Source: CAZIKB01 sp964539665 (GTDB lineage Bacteria > Zhuqueibacterota > Zhuqueibacteria > Oceanimicrobiales > Oceanimicrobiaceae). Taken from it: a stretch of DNA of 29,890 nt. The stretch covers positions 1 to 29,890 of the forward strand of contig CAZIKB010000080.1 of NCBI GenBank assembly GCA_964539665.1. Direction: 5' to 3'. The translations under genes and the position numbers were made by a program. Shown in pieces: positions 1-6,654 of this stretch; positions within the stretch are counted from its first letter, which is position 1; every line of letters begins with the position of its first letter. The notes under the pieces are model-generated. The model was given only the letters and a program-made list of their open reading frames with translations. It made no database searches and was not told the DNA's origin.

Positions 1-249
1 TGAAAATGGCTGCATGAACTTAACTCGGTGTCCATTTTTTTGTTGCAATTCCAAGCAACTGGTAGTACTCAACATCAATGGGAGCGATGTCATCTCGTTC
101 TTGGAGTTTTTCTTTCTGCACCTGCACATCACTAACTGAATCTGATTCTGGAATACATACAGGGGATAACATTATCATTACTAATAAGTCATTAAATTGC
201 GATATACGATGCTCAGAAGTGGTTTTGGTCTTTTTATTATGATCAAAAG
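1..249. other. AT-rich stretch without a convincing gene
   Basis: I see no supported gene here. A minus-strand frame stays open from about 367 to 20, but it has no start codon with a ribosome binding site, its first part is translated from the palindrome cluster at 250-364, and its product matches nothing I recognise. It could be the 3' end of a decayed gene, but there is no positive support. Confidence 0.4.
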
Positions 250-364
250 TTGCTATATTTAGAAATATGAAAATTCGTGCGCCATGAAAGCTTGTTTCTA
301 TATATAGAAACCATAAACTTTCTATATGTAGAAATATTTTTAGCTTTATTTCTAAATATAGAAA
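250..364. promoter_or_regulatory. Cluster of TTTCTA-N4-TAGAAA palindromes (operator-like)
   Basis: Three 16-base palindromes lie at 295-310 (TTTCTATATATAGAAA, perfect, extending to an 18-base perfect dyad at 294-311), 319-334 (one change) and 349-364 (one change). A fourth, degenerate copy lies at about 250-265. Start-to-start spacings are about 45, 24 and 30 bases. Near-identical dyads repeated close together resemble an operator array for a dimeric DNA-binding protein. No regulator gene is visible beside them, and the nearest confident gene starts at 600. The function is inferred only from symmetry and repetition. Confidence 0.5.
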
Positions 365-444
365 CACTGTGAACGGTCTGTAAATCGCTCACTAATATGT
401 TAGGTGTAACGAACGGAAAAGATGGTAAAAGAAAAATATATACA

Positions 445-483
445 ATTGTTGTTACCTCACCAATTGAGCGGTATAACAACAAT
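445..483. repeat. Perfect 10-bp inverted repeat
   Basis: ATTGTTGTTA at 445-454 is matched by TAACAACAAT at 474-483 with a 19-base loop. No T-run follows on the + strand, so it is not an obvious intrinsic terminator. A GTTAGCG sequence at 499-505, complementary to CGCTAAC at 1068-1074, lies just downstream. It may be the end of a further attC-like site whose other half I could not define. Confidence 0.4.
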
Positions 484-599
484 GGAATATACACAAACGT
501 TAGCGTTCATTGTGAATATTAATCAATAAAGAAGTAAAAAATGAATAAATTACAAACTAAAAAAAACAGACTGTTCAAAAAAGGAGAACAAACTCAAAA

Positions 600-965
600 A
601 TGACTTTTGCAAAAAAAATATTTTTACTTGCCATAATAACTCTGATTTTCGGGCTAATTGGATATTTCATTTTCTGGAATCATTGGATACGATATATTTT
701 TGTGCATATTGGAGCTTTGGGTATTATTGGTCTTTTTGCGTGCCTTACAGGAGCTATTGCGAAGAAAAAAGGTTTAAACTATAGAAATGCTGTTTTATTG
801 GGATTTTTCCCTTCGATATTTATTGGAATCGTTGCTGATTATCTGGTAGACCCTCCTAGAGAAAATGGCTTGCCCTCATCTTGTGGGGGAATTGTAAGTT
901 TAAGTGTTGCTTTAATTGTAGTAATCATTTATTTAATAGCTAAAGAAAGAAAAATACGCGAGTAG
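600..965 (+). CDS. Small hydrophobic membrane protein, function unknown
   Basis: This 121-residue protein has about four hydrophobic segments (roughly residues 6-26, 29-52, 63-82 and 95-115), short charged loops and a basic C-terminus, so it should be an inner-membrane protein. I do not recognise a family. The start is the ATG at 600. An AAGGAG sequence at 581-586 is the only Shine-Dalgarno-like element, and its 13-base spacing is long. The gene stands alone between a GTTAGCG sequence at 499 and its complement CGCTAAC at 1068, at the edge of an attC-like foldback. It could therefore be a cargo gene of an integron-type cassette. The coding call is supported by hydrophobic periodicity and an uninterrupted frame; the function is unknown. 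Confidence 0.65.
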   Translation: MTFAKKIFLLAIITLIFGLIGYFIFWNHWIRYIFVHIGALGIIGLFACLTGAIAKKKGLNYRNAVLLGFFPSIFIGIVADYLVDPPRENGLPSSCGGIVSLSVALIVVIIYLIAKERKIRE

Positions 966-1067
966 TTGGAAGCCACAGAAGATTCCTACGTTAATAAGAA
1001 TAAGTTTATCCTGTAACATAGATATTAGTGCAGAGTTCATGTTTGGATTAATAATTAAACAACGAAA

Positions 1068-1198
1068 CGCTAACAAAAGCTATATCCAATAAGAGTTTCA
1101 ATGCAAAATTGAAAGTAAATGCAAGTAATGGAAAATAATAATAAATTGAAACGGAAAAGCTCTGAAATCCCTTACTGGGCATAGCCAAACCGTTGAGA
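1068..1198. repeat. attC-like foldback 1 (candidate integron recombination site)
   Basis: CGCTAAC at 1068-1074 (R''-like, with the AAC triplet) and GTTGAGA at 1192-1198 (R'-like, with the GTT triplet) bracket long complementary arms at 1078-1095 and 1169-1186. Thirteen of 18 positions pair. All five mismatches are transitions: on the bottom strand four become G-T wobbles and one remains unpaired. Known attC sites recombine as a folded bottom strand with conserved AAC/GTT triplets, which fits. The outer positions do not match the RYYYAAC/GTTRRRY consensus well, so this is a candidate only. Confidence 0.35.
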
Positions 1199-1219
1199 AT
1201 ACGAATAAATGACACCAAC

Positions 1220-1351
1220 ACATAACAAAAATTTCAACCTGACTGGAACAGTGATTGGCGAATTTGAATTTTTGGTGCTCGCAATACGTTTTTTTAAAAT
1301 ATTGAAATACAGTGCGCCGTATGTTCCAGCACCTTATTTTTGCCGTTATAA
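1220..1351. repeat. attC-like foldback 2
   Basis: ACATAAC at 1220-1226 and GTTATAA at 1345-1351 form the outer arms. Inside them AAAAAT at 1227-1232 pairs with ATTTTT at 1336-1341, and CTGGAAC at 1243-1249 pairs with GTTCCAG at 1323-1329. The overall size of about 130 bases is within the range of long attC sites. It follows foldback 1 after about 20 bases, which would imply a cassette with no gene. That is unusual and lowers confidence. Confidence 0.3.
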
Positions 1352-1402
1352 AAAAAATAAAATGGATGAACCCATTCATCTTTTTAAGAATAGGAAAGAA
1401 AA

Positions 1403-1891
1403 GTGAATATTATAGAAATGATTTTGATGGGTATTTTTGCAACTTATTTTATGGATTTTATAGCAGGTTTTCTTGTTAAAAGGAAACTTATTTACTCATT
1501 CATTGAACCTGAAGCTGTTGGACGATGGTTCCTTTATATGCTTAAGGGAAAATTTATACATAAAGATATTCACAAAACACCAGCATTAAATAATGAAAAA
1601 TTATGGTATTTTTTATCTCATTATTTGATTGGAATCATTTTAGCGGGGATCTATCTTTTTCTGGAATTAAAAGAGCCGACAATTCGCGATCAAATGTGGA
1701 TGCCTCTGATATTTGGAATAACAACCGTTTTCTTGCCGTGGTTTTGGCTGCTTCCAAGCACCGGTTTTGGTTTTATGGCTTCTAAGTCATCTAATAGATC
1801 ACTTATTATCAGAACCAATCTTGTTAATCATACAAATTTTGGACTGGGGTTATTTATATGGATTGTCGCTTTTCATCGTTTCTTTATGTAA
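1403..1891 (+). CDS. DUF2938 family membrane protein
   Basis: This 162-residue integral membrane protein has about four hydrophobic segments. It resembles the DUF2938 family: an N-terminal IIEMILMGIFATYFMD helix, a GRW motif near residue 41, an HK/KTPA segment, a HYLIGI helix, and a WLLPSTGFGFMASK segment near residues 115-128. The start is the GTG at 1403, where AGGA at 1391-1394 gives eight-base spacing and the family alignment begins. The biochemical function of the family is not established. The gene sits alone between attC-like foldbacks 2 and 3, so it could be a cassette cargo gene. Family assignment rests on remembered motifs, not on a search. Confidence 0.75.
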   Translation: MNIIEMILMGIFATYFMDFIAGFLVKRKLIYSFIEPEAVGRWFLYMLKGKFIHKDIHKTPALNNEKLWYFLSHYLIGIILAGIYLFLELKEPTIRDQMWMPLIFGITTVFLPWFWLLPSTGFGFMASKSSNRSLIIRTNLVNHTNFGLGLFIWIVAFHRFFM

Positions 1892-1937
1892 GAAAAGTAG
1901 AAGGGAGCAAATCTTGAGTTAAATACCGTTAAATTTT

Positions 1938-2069
1938 TTATAACCAGTCAATAAACCTGACCGCCTACAGCTGGTGGTTTTTGGAGTTTTGGTTTGTTAA
2001 AACATTAGGGATTAAACTTGCTGTTTTGTGTTATTAACTCGGCGGCCGGTTATCTCCAGACCGTTAGAA
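1938..2069. repeat. attC-like foldback 3
   Basis: TTATAAC at 1938-1944 and GTTAGAA at 2063-2069 are the outer boxes. GTC 1947-1949 pairs with GAC 2059-2061, AACC 1954-1957 with GGTT 2048-2051, and GACCGCC 1959-1965 with GGCGGCC 2041-2047. The single mismatch in the last arm becomes a G-T wobble on the bottom strand, as expected if the bottom strand is the folded substrate. This is the best paired of the three foldbacks and lies directly after the DUF2938 gene. Confidence 0.4.
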
Positions 2070-2456
2070 GAAAATCGTTCTCAGGAAGTTCAATTTCATG
2101 TATTGCAATCAGAGCTTATCAATTTTGCATTAGATGGAAAACGTATTGGTAAAGATATTTATAAGCTCATCTTAAATGTGTTCCCTCTGTCGAAGTCGTT
2201 GTTTGTGAAACAAAATTGCCTGTGCCTCCCAACAAATTGAATTAAGTGCTCGATCGAAATATCATTATTAGAAATGTCAGTAAAGAACTTTTCTTGAAAT
2301 AGATGCTATTTATAAGGCAGAATTTTCTTGACATTTTCATAACAAATTTATAGTATGTGAAAATCATTAGAAAGGAAATTTCAGGTAATCGGTCTGAATC
2401 TCTAAACGAGTTATGCAGAGGTTTTTGGCAGTTAAACTTTTAATTAAAGCAGGATT
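2070..2456. other. Spacer without a recognisable gene
   Basis: A GTG-started frame (2028-2240, 70 codons) crosses this stretch but overlaps foldback 3, has no clear ribosome binding site and encodes nothing I recognise. The remainder is AT-rich. A TTGACA-like hexamer (ttcttgacattttcataac, about 2325-2345) could be part of a promoter for the broken gene at 2457. Confidence 0.4.
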
Positions 2457-2618
2457 ATGAAACACAATTTCAGAAGCAGGCTACTCAAAGGCGATCTGCT
2501 GGTCGGTCCGATGGTGACGCTGTGCTCACCAGAGGTTAGTGAACTTTTAGCGCTGGCTGGATTTGACTGGTTGTTTATTGAAGCTGAACACGCGCCGTTT
2601 GCTACTCAATACTTTTAA
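2457..2618 (+). pseudogene. HpcH/HpaI aldolase family, N-terminal fragment
   Basis: This short frame encodes 53 residues that closely resemble the N-terminus of the HpcH/HpaI (2,4-dihydroxyhept-2-ene-1,7-dioate aldolase-type) TIM-barrel family. Visible motifs are the lead helix followed by LLVGPMVTLCSPEVSELLA, then AGFDWLFIEAEHAP, which carries the family's conserved (D/E)xEH segment. Family members are about 250 residues, so some 200 residues including the metal-binding and substrate residues are missing. The frame ends in TAA at 2616 and no downstream frame continues the fold. An AGGATT sequence precedes the ATG. It is a truncated remnant. Confidence 0.75.
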
Positions 2619-2674
2619 GTCGTCGTCAATCCGAAGTGACACGGGAAGGCGTATTGATATTTAGTGACTTAGAT

Positions 2675-2696
2675 ATCCTTCGACTCCGCTCAGGAT
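2675..2696. repeat. Dispersed palindromic repeat, copy 1
   Basis: ATCCT and AGGAT arms flank the core TTCGACTCCGCTC. The same core recurs at 6655-6680, 6695-6718 (inverted), 22048-22071 and 22113-22138 (inverted). This is a small non-coding palindromic repeat of REP type. Confidence 0.75.
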
Positions 2697-2760
2697 GAAG
2701 CCAAAGAACTTTTTCGACAGTCTCGTTCGTCGGAAGCTGTTTTGAAAATAAAGATTGTAG

Positions 2761-2785
2761 GTGCCTGTTTTTCATTTTTAGGCAC
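2761..2785 (+). repeat. 6-bp hairpin ahead of the methyltransferase pseudogene
   Basis: GTGCCT at 2761-2766 pairs with AGGCAC at 2780-2785 around a T-rich loop, just upstream of a weak GAGGTG ribosome binding site and the ATG at 2806. It may be a transcription or translation control hairpin, or a chance pairing. Confidence 0.25.
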
Positions 2786-2805
2786 AGCGAAAGAGGTGTA
2801 TTAAA

Positions 2806-3350
2806 ATGACGAAAGCAAGAGTGATTGAAACAAATAATGGACTACAAGGTGAGTTAATTACAAAAGAATATGACAACATTATGCGGGAGTCCAGGGACAA
2901 AGGCCATCTTTATACCGAAGAAATCATAAAAATTGGAATAACAAATGGTAAAGCATTGGAGATTGGACTCGGGCCCGGCTATATTGGTTTAGAGTGGTTA
3001 AAGAAAACCAGCGGCACCACTCTAACAGGTCTGGATATCAGCCCTGATATGATGAAGATGGCGGAAAAGAATGCCGCGGATTATGGTTTCTTTAATGAAC
3101 GTGTAAAATATCAGGTGAAGACGCCCAAAAATTGTCTTTCGAAGATAATACTTTTGATGCTGTTTTTACTAATGCTTCATTGCACGAATGGGAAGACGCG
3201 GTATCCACATTGAATGAAATCCATAGTGTGTTAAGAGAAAGTGGGCGCTATTTTATCAGTGATCTTCGCAGGGAGGTGAATCCAATAGCAAAATTCTTAA
3301 TGAAAATGCAAACAAAAAACAAAGAAATGCGGTCAGGATGTGCCGTCCTG
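2806..3350 (+). pseudogene. SAM-dependent methyltransferase, frameshifted and 3'-truncated
   Basis: The first frame (2806 to about 3117) encodes a class I methyltransferase N-terminus. The glycine-rich SAM-binding motif EIGLGPGYIG lies near residues 46-55, and the acidic strand-2 motif LTGLDIS ends near residue 83. The fold continues one frame over from about 3118 (EDAQKLSFEDNTFDAVFTNASLHEW, given here in part: motif IV DAVFTNASLHEW). One base lost near 3117 explains the break. The second frame keeps homology to about EMRSG at 3336 and then runs into unrelated sequence, so the last 30-40 residues of a typical protein are gone. Both an indel and a deletion have hit it. It abuts the hydrolase remnant at 3341. 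Confidence 0.8.
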
Positions 3351-3997
3351 AATACAATGGCACAATAGATATTGACAAAGTAAGAATTTTGGCATTTTAT
3401 TTCTTGTTTGATACTGGTTCGGCCGTGCAGATTTTTGATGCATTTGTATCGGCGAAAAAAGGTGATTACAGTAAGCTTGCTTTTCTATCTTCAGCGTATG
3501 ATAAAGGTTTTCCTAATTCACTATCGTGGGGGGACTTATTTTCGAAAATTTTGAGTGTCTGGGGAGTGGACCCAAATCGGTACTATGAATCAGAAATGGA
3601 CCAGCCTGGATCGATCCTGGGATCGCCAATGTCAAAACTGTTCCTTGCACCTGCTAAATATGAGGGTTGGCCTATTAAGCTCATTCCGCAAAAATATCGT
3701 GAGCCACAGTTTACAGATGTGCCAACATTGCTGGTAAATGGAAGTATTGATTTTTCAAGTCCGGTTGAATATATAAAACAAGATCTGCTTCCTTATTTAA
3801 GAAATGGCAGGCTAATTGAGCTTTCGGAAATGGGACATAATGATGTAGCAACTCTCCAGCCCGAAGCATTCCAGCATCTGGTTCAAACATTTCTACAAAC
3901 GGGGATTGCAGATGATTCAAAATTTAAGTACGAGCCTGTGAATTTTACGCCATCGCTACCTTTCAGAACCTGGTTAAGAAGCTTGTCGTCGAGATAG
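3341..3997 (+). pseudogene. Alpha/beta hydrolase, C-terminal part only
   Basis: About 215 residues match the lid and C-terminal half of a secreted alpha/beta hydrolase of the TAP-like peptidase type. The segment WPIKLIP precedes VPTLLVNGSIDFSSP, which holds the catalytic-acid loop, and LSEMGHNDV holds the catalytic histidine. The oxyanion region and nucleophile elbow GxSxG are absent, because the sequence upstream of about 3341 belongs to the methyltransferase. A usable ATG exists at 3338, but a protein without its nucleophile should be inactive. The simplest explanation is a deletion that joined the 5' part of one gene to the 3' part of another. Confidence 0.75.
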
Positions 3998-4113
3998 GTG
4001 CTGAAATATAATCGTAATATATTAATTATTTCGGTTGTCCTTCGCGCAGTTTGGTAGTAGAAATGTGCGGTCTGCCTCACCATCACTGACCTGTTTGAAA
4101 TATTTTAATTCGC

Positions 4114-4142
4114 TTGACAGAAATGAAAAAACATAGTATATT
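4114..4142 (+). promoter_or_regulatory. Sigma70-type promoter of the marR gene
   Basis: A perfect -35 hexamer TTGACA at 4114-4119 is followed by exactly 17 bases and the -10 hexamer TATATT at 4137-4142. Transcription would begin near 4149, about 40 bases ahead of the MarR start codon. This is the clearest promoter in the window and probably serves the whole marR-arsN2-hgcAB group. Confidence 0.75.
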
Positions 4143-4143
4143 G

Positions 4144-4156
4144 TTGTCAGTGCCAA
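4144..4156. promoter_or_regulatory. Candidate MarR operator at the transcription start
   Basis: TTGTCAGTGCCAA is a 13-base imperfect dyad with TTG...CAA ends. It lies directly after the -10 box, where a bound repressor would block transcription. Its reverse complement shares 9 of 13 positions, including TTGGCA and CAA, with the dyad at 4721-4733 ahead of the next gene. This is consistent with autoregulation and co-regulation by the MarR protein. Confidence 0.4.
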
Positions 4157-4187
4157 TCAAATACTATTACCGACAAGGAGAATGATT

Positions 4188-4694
4188 ATGTCATCTGAAC
4201 AGAGGAATTCGGTGAACTCGACAGAAAATACCGGGCTAAATTCCGATGCCAGAGCGCTGCAAAAGGCTCTTAGTGAGTTAGTGAGAATTTATCAATTCCG
4301 GGACCGCAGATGCATTTGTTATCATGATGTGTCTGTTACCCAATGTTACGCGATCAGCGCACTTGTAATGCATAAATCGCTGACGTTGAACAAACTCGCT
4401 GAAGAGCTTTATCTTGATAAAAGTACTGCCAGTCGCGTAGTTAATTCTCTGGAACGAAAAGGTTATGTTCATCGCTTTGTGGATCCGCAAGATGGTCGCG
4501 CCCTGAGACTTGAAGTGACTGCTGACGGACGGGAGCTTTACGCCCGTATTGAGCAGGATATTGTTGAAGAGATGAAAAGTTTGATTACAGATTTTGATCC
4601 GGAGGTTAGATCGGCGACAATTCATCTTATTGCGCGGCTGGCTCGTGCTGCGACTATGCGATTTTCAAAGAATGAAACCAGGATTAAAGAATAA
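4188..4694 (+). CDS. MarR family transcriptional regulator with N-terminal cysteines
   Basis: This 168-residue protein is a dimeric winged-helix repressor. The helix-turn-helix lies around residues 67-95 (LTLNKLAEELYLDKSTASRVV), followed by the recognition/wing segment LERKGYVHRFVDPQDGRALRLEVT, in which DxRxxxLxLT is the usual MarR wing signature. Long helices at both ends form the dimer interface. Cys42, Cys44, His46 and Cys53 cluster in the segment before the helix-turn-helix, a position suited to sensing thiol-reactive metal(loid)s or oxidants; that role is inferred. I chose the ATG at 4188 because AAGGAG at 4175-4180 sits seven bases away; an in-frame ATG at 4182 is too close. A strong promoter and a dyad lie upstream. 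The gene leads the arsN2-hgcAB cluster. Confidence 0.88.
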   Translation: MSSEQRNSVNSTENTGLNSDARALQKALSELVRIYQFRDRRCICYHDVSVTQCYAISALVMHKSLTLNKLAEELYLDKSTASRVVNSLERKGYVHRFVDPQDGRALRLEVTADGRELYARIEQDIVEEMKSLITDFDPEVRSATIHLIARLARAATMRFSKNETRIKE

Positions 4695-4718
4695 TGTGAA
4701 GGATTTTTATAGTTAATT

Positions 4719-4735
4719 AGTTGGCATGTGCAACT
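4719..4735. promoter_or_regulatory. Candidate MarR operator upstream of arsN2
   Basis: AGTTGGCATGTGCAACT is a dyad (AGTTG/CAACT arms, 7-base centre). It shares TTGGCA...CAA with the dyad in the marR promoter. A TATATT sequence at 4753-4758 could be a -10 box, whose weak -35 region would overlap this dyad. This suggests a second, MarR-controlled promoter in front of the acetyltransferase and hgcAB genes. Confidence 0.4.
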
Positions 4736-4818
4736 ATGTTAATTGGAAGGCGTATATTTTTCATCATGAGAATGCTGAAACTTAATTTGAAGATGTACTA
4801 ATAATGGAAGTGAAGCAA

Positions 4819-5259
4819 ATGTTGAAAATAAGACCGGCTGTGCTGGATGATTTCAAAAGGATTGAGAAATTACTCTTAAATTGTGAATTGCCTGTCGAAG
4901 GTGTAAATGAACATTTTGGAGAGCCATATTGTGTTACCGAACAGGGATTGGAAATCATCGGCGTGGGGGGGATTGAAGTATATGGCTCATATGGATTACT
5001 TCGTTCCGTCGCGGTTTCTCCTGCCTGGCAAGGAAAATCCATAGGCGAAGCTTTAGTGAAAAATCGATTAACCTGGTCCAAATCCAACGGACTTACTGAG
5101 GTTTTTCTGCTAACAAACACAGCGCCAAAATTCTTTGAACGGTTAGGATTCTGCAATATTGAACGGCAGGATGTTCCCGAGGAAATCCAGAAATCCTCCG
5201 AGTTTTCTTCAATCTGTCCGGAGACTGCAATTGTGATGGTTAGATCCCTCAGCGATTAA
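4819..5259 (+). CDS. arsN2: ArsN2-type GNAT N-acetyltransferase
   Basis: This protein of about 146 residues has the GNAT fold and closely resembles the family annotated as arsenic resistance N-acetyltransferase ArsN2. Evidence is the opening KIRPAVLDDF, the LPVEGVNEHF segment, GVGGIEVYGSYGLLRSVAVSPAWQGKSIG (strands 3-4 plus the acetyl-CoA pyrophosphate loop QGKSIGEALV), FLLTNTAPKFFERLGF, and the ending ICPETAIVMVR. Members sit in ars operons; the true substrate is not settled. Two starts are possible: ATG 4819 has GGAAG seven bases upstream and fits the family start, while ATG 4804 would add five residues with a poorer site. It lies between marR and hgcA, 68 bases ahead of hgcA, and is probably co-transcribed with it. 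Confidence 0.82.
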   Translation: MLKIRPAVLDDFKRIEKLLLNCELPVEGVNEHFGEPYCVTEQGLEIIGVGGIEVYGSYGLLRSVAVSPAWQGKSIGEALVKNRLTWSKSNGLTEVFLLTNTAPKFFERLGFCNIERQDVPEEIQKSSEFSSICPETAIVMVRSLSD

Positions 5260-5327
5260 ATAATAATCAATAGTTTCGAGAAGGGTAAACAAAATGGAAA
5301 TTCATAATAAAAAATTTGGAGGTATTT

Positions 5328-6338
5328 ATGGCTGAAAAGGTCGCTGTTAATCAGACTGACTTTAAAATCCAGCCTGCAGACAGTAAGTTAACTTTCAAAA
5401 ACCGGCTGGATCATTTCATCAAACACCTGGGATTATTTAGAGGTAGAAATCGAATCACACCTGGACTTTATTCAATGGGAAGCCCTGTTGAAGATTCTCC
5501 TGTATTCGTTACAGCTAATTACACTCTAAGCTTCGATGCAGTACGTTCTGCTCTGAGTGATGTAGATTGCTACATCCTGGTACTGGATACGCGGGGAATC
5601 AACGTGTGGTGTGCGGCTGGCAAAGGTACATTTGGTACTGATGAATTAGTCAGTCGAATTGAGGCTGCCTCGCTCAGTGAAGTTGTGAAGCATCGAAAGT
5701 TAATAGTGCCGCAGTTGGGAGCTCCCGGCGTTGCTGCACATGAAGTGAAAAAGCGCTCCGGTTTCAATGTTGAGTATGGGCCTGTGCACGTAAAAGATTT
5801 GCCGGAATATCTCAAATCTCATGAAGCCACTCCTGAGATGCGAAAGGTGCAATTCCCATTCCGGGATCGTTTAATTTTGACGCCTGTTGATTTGATTCAA
5901 AGTCTGCCTTTAATGATCATTATAGCTCTTTTAGTTTATTTCATCGGTGGAAAACTCGCTTCGTTAGGTGTAATAATGGCCTTAGTAGCTGGGACTGTTC
6001 TGTTTCCCATATTGCTGCCCTGGCTACCAACTCCTAACTTTAGCTCGAAAGGATTCATTCTCGGCGGGATAGTGGCCATACCATTTGTTTTAATGAAATT
6101 TGTGGGTAATCCGGATGTTGTATTATGGCAGCGAACCGGCTGGGCCCTGTCTTACATGTTGGCTTTACCACCAGTGACTGCTTTTACTTCTTTAAACTTC
6201 ACCGGTGCATCAACATTTACCTCACGAACTGGAGTAAAACTGGAGATGTATAAATACATTCCCATCATGGCATGGATGTTGGGTGGAGGTATATTAATTT
6301 CAGTCACAATACAATTAACACGCGTGTTTGGAGGCTAA
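5328..6338 (+). CDS. hgcA: HgcA, corrinoid protein of mercury methylation
   Basis: This 336-residue protein is HgcA, which transfers a methyl group from a cobamide to Hg(II). The N-terminal half is the corrinoid-binding domain with the cap-helix signature NVWCAAGK at residues 92-99; Cys95 corresponds to the cysteine known to coordinate cobalt. The C-terminal half (from about residue 185) carries about five membrane segments, as in characterised HgcA. Length and layout fit the family. The start is ATG 5328, because GGAGG at 5318-5322 lies five bases upstream; an upstream in-frame TTG at 5316 overlaps that site. CdhD-like corrinoid iron-sulfur proteins are excluded by the N(V/I)WCA(A/G)GK motif and the membrane domain. 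It is followed after two bases by hgcB. No promoter is evident directly upstream, so it is probably read from the marR/arsN2 side. Confidence 0.97.
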   Translation: MAEKVAVNQTDFKIQPADSKLTFKNRLDHFIKHLGLFRGRNRITPGLYSMGSPVEDSPVFVTANYTLSFDAVRSALSDVDCYILVLDTRGINVWCAAGKGTFGTDELVSRIEAASLSEVVKHRKLIVPQLGAPGVAAHEVKKRSGFNVEYGPVHVKDLPEYLKSHEATPEMRKVQFPFRDRLILTPVDLIQSLPLMIIIALLVYFIGGKLASLGVIMALVAGTVLFPILLPWLPTPNFSSKGFILGGIVAIPFVLMKFVGNPDVVLWQRTGWALSYMLALPPVTAFTSLNFTGASTFTSRTGVKLEMYKYIPIMAWMLGGGILISVTIQLTRVFGG

Positions 6339-6340
6339 AA

Positions 6341-6613
6341 ATGTTCAATGCATATTTAACGAATACACTCAGGTTTAATCAGGAGTTGTGTAATAATTGC
6401 AAGATGTGCAGTGCTGTCTGTCTTCACGCTGTCTTTGCCCGAAACAATGGTGTGGTTAGCCTCGCGCAACCTGAAAACTGTATGGAATGCGGCGCCTGTC
6501 AGCTCAACTGTCCAACCGGCGCTATCACTGTTGACAGCGGTGTGGGATGTGCAGCCGCCATGATTGCTTCTGCATTGAGAGGCAGGAAAGAAGTTTCTTG
6601 TGGTTGTTCGTAG
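6341..6613 (+). CDS. hgcB: HgcB, 2[4Fe-4S] ferredoxin of mercury methylation
   Basis: This 90-residue ferredoxin partner of HgcA is thought to reduce the corrinoid and to hand Hg(II) to it. Two CX2CX2CX3C motifs bind [4Fe-4S] clusters (Cys17, 20, 23, 27 and Cys47, 50, 53, 57). The HgcB-specific cysteine lies in GVGCAAA (Cys70), and the protein ends in a cysteine pair CGCS (Cys87, Cys89), the Hg-binding tail of the family. The ATG at 6341 has GGAGG at 6330-6334, within the end of hgcA, with six-base spacing; the stop of hgcA is two bases away, so the two are translationally coupled. All family-defining cysteines are present, so the pair is expected to be functional. Confidence 0.97.
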   Translation: MFNAYLTNTLRFNQELCNNCKMCSAVCLHAVFARNNGVVSLAQPENCMECGACQLNCPTGAITVDSGVGCAAAMIASALRGRKEVSCGCS

Positions 6614-6654
6614 AATCGCAACTTTCAGAGCCTTTGTGAAAAGGATTGACAAGA

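Noticed and set aside
20..367. Minus-strand frame of 115 codons
   Set aside because: No start with a ribosome binding site; half of it is translated from the palindrome cluster; no recognisable family.
1098..1406. Frames on both strands (1098-1379 minus, 1209-1406 plus)
   Set aside because: They cover the attC-like foldbacks, lack ribosome binding sites and have unlikely compositions.
2028..2240. 70-codon GTG frame
   Set aside because: It overlaps foldback 3, shows no family and has no convincing start.
5328..6338. HgcA as a CdhD-type acetyl-CoA pathway corrinoid protein
   Set aside because: It has the NVWCAAGK motif, a C-terminal membrane domain and an hgcB partner, and no acs/cdh genes lie nearby.
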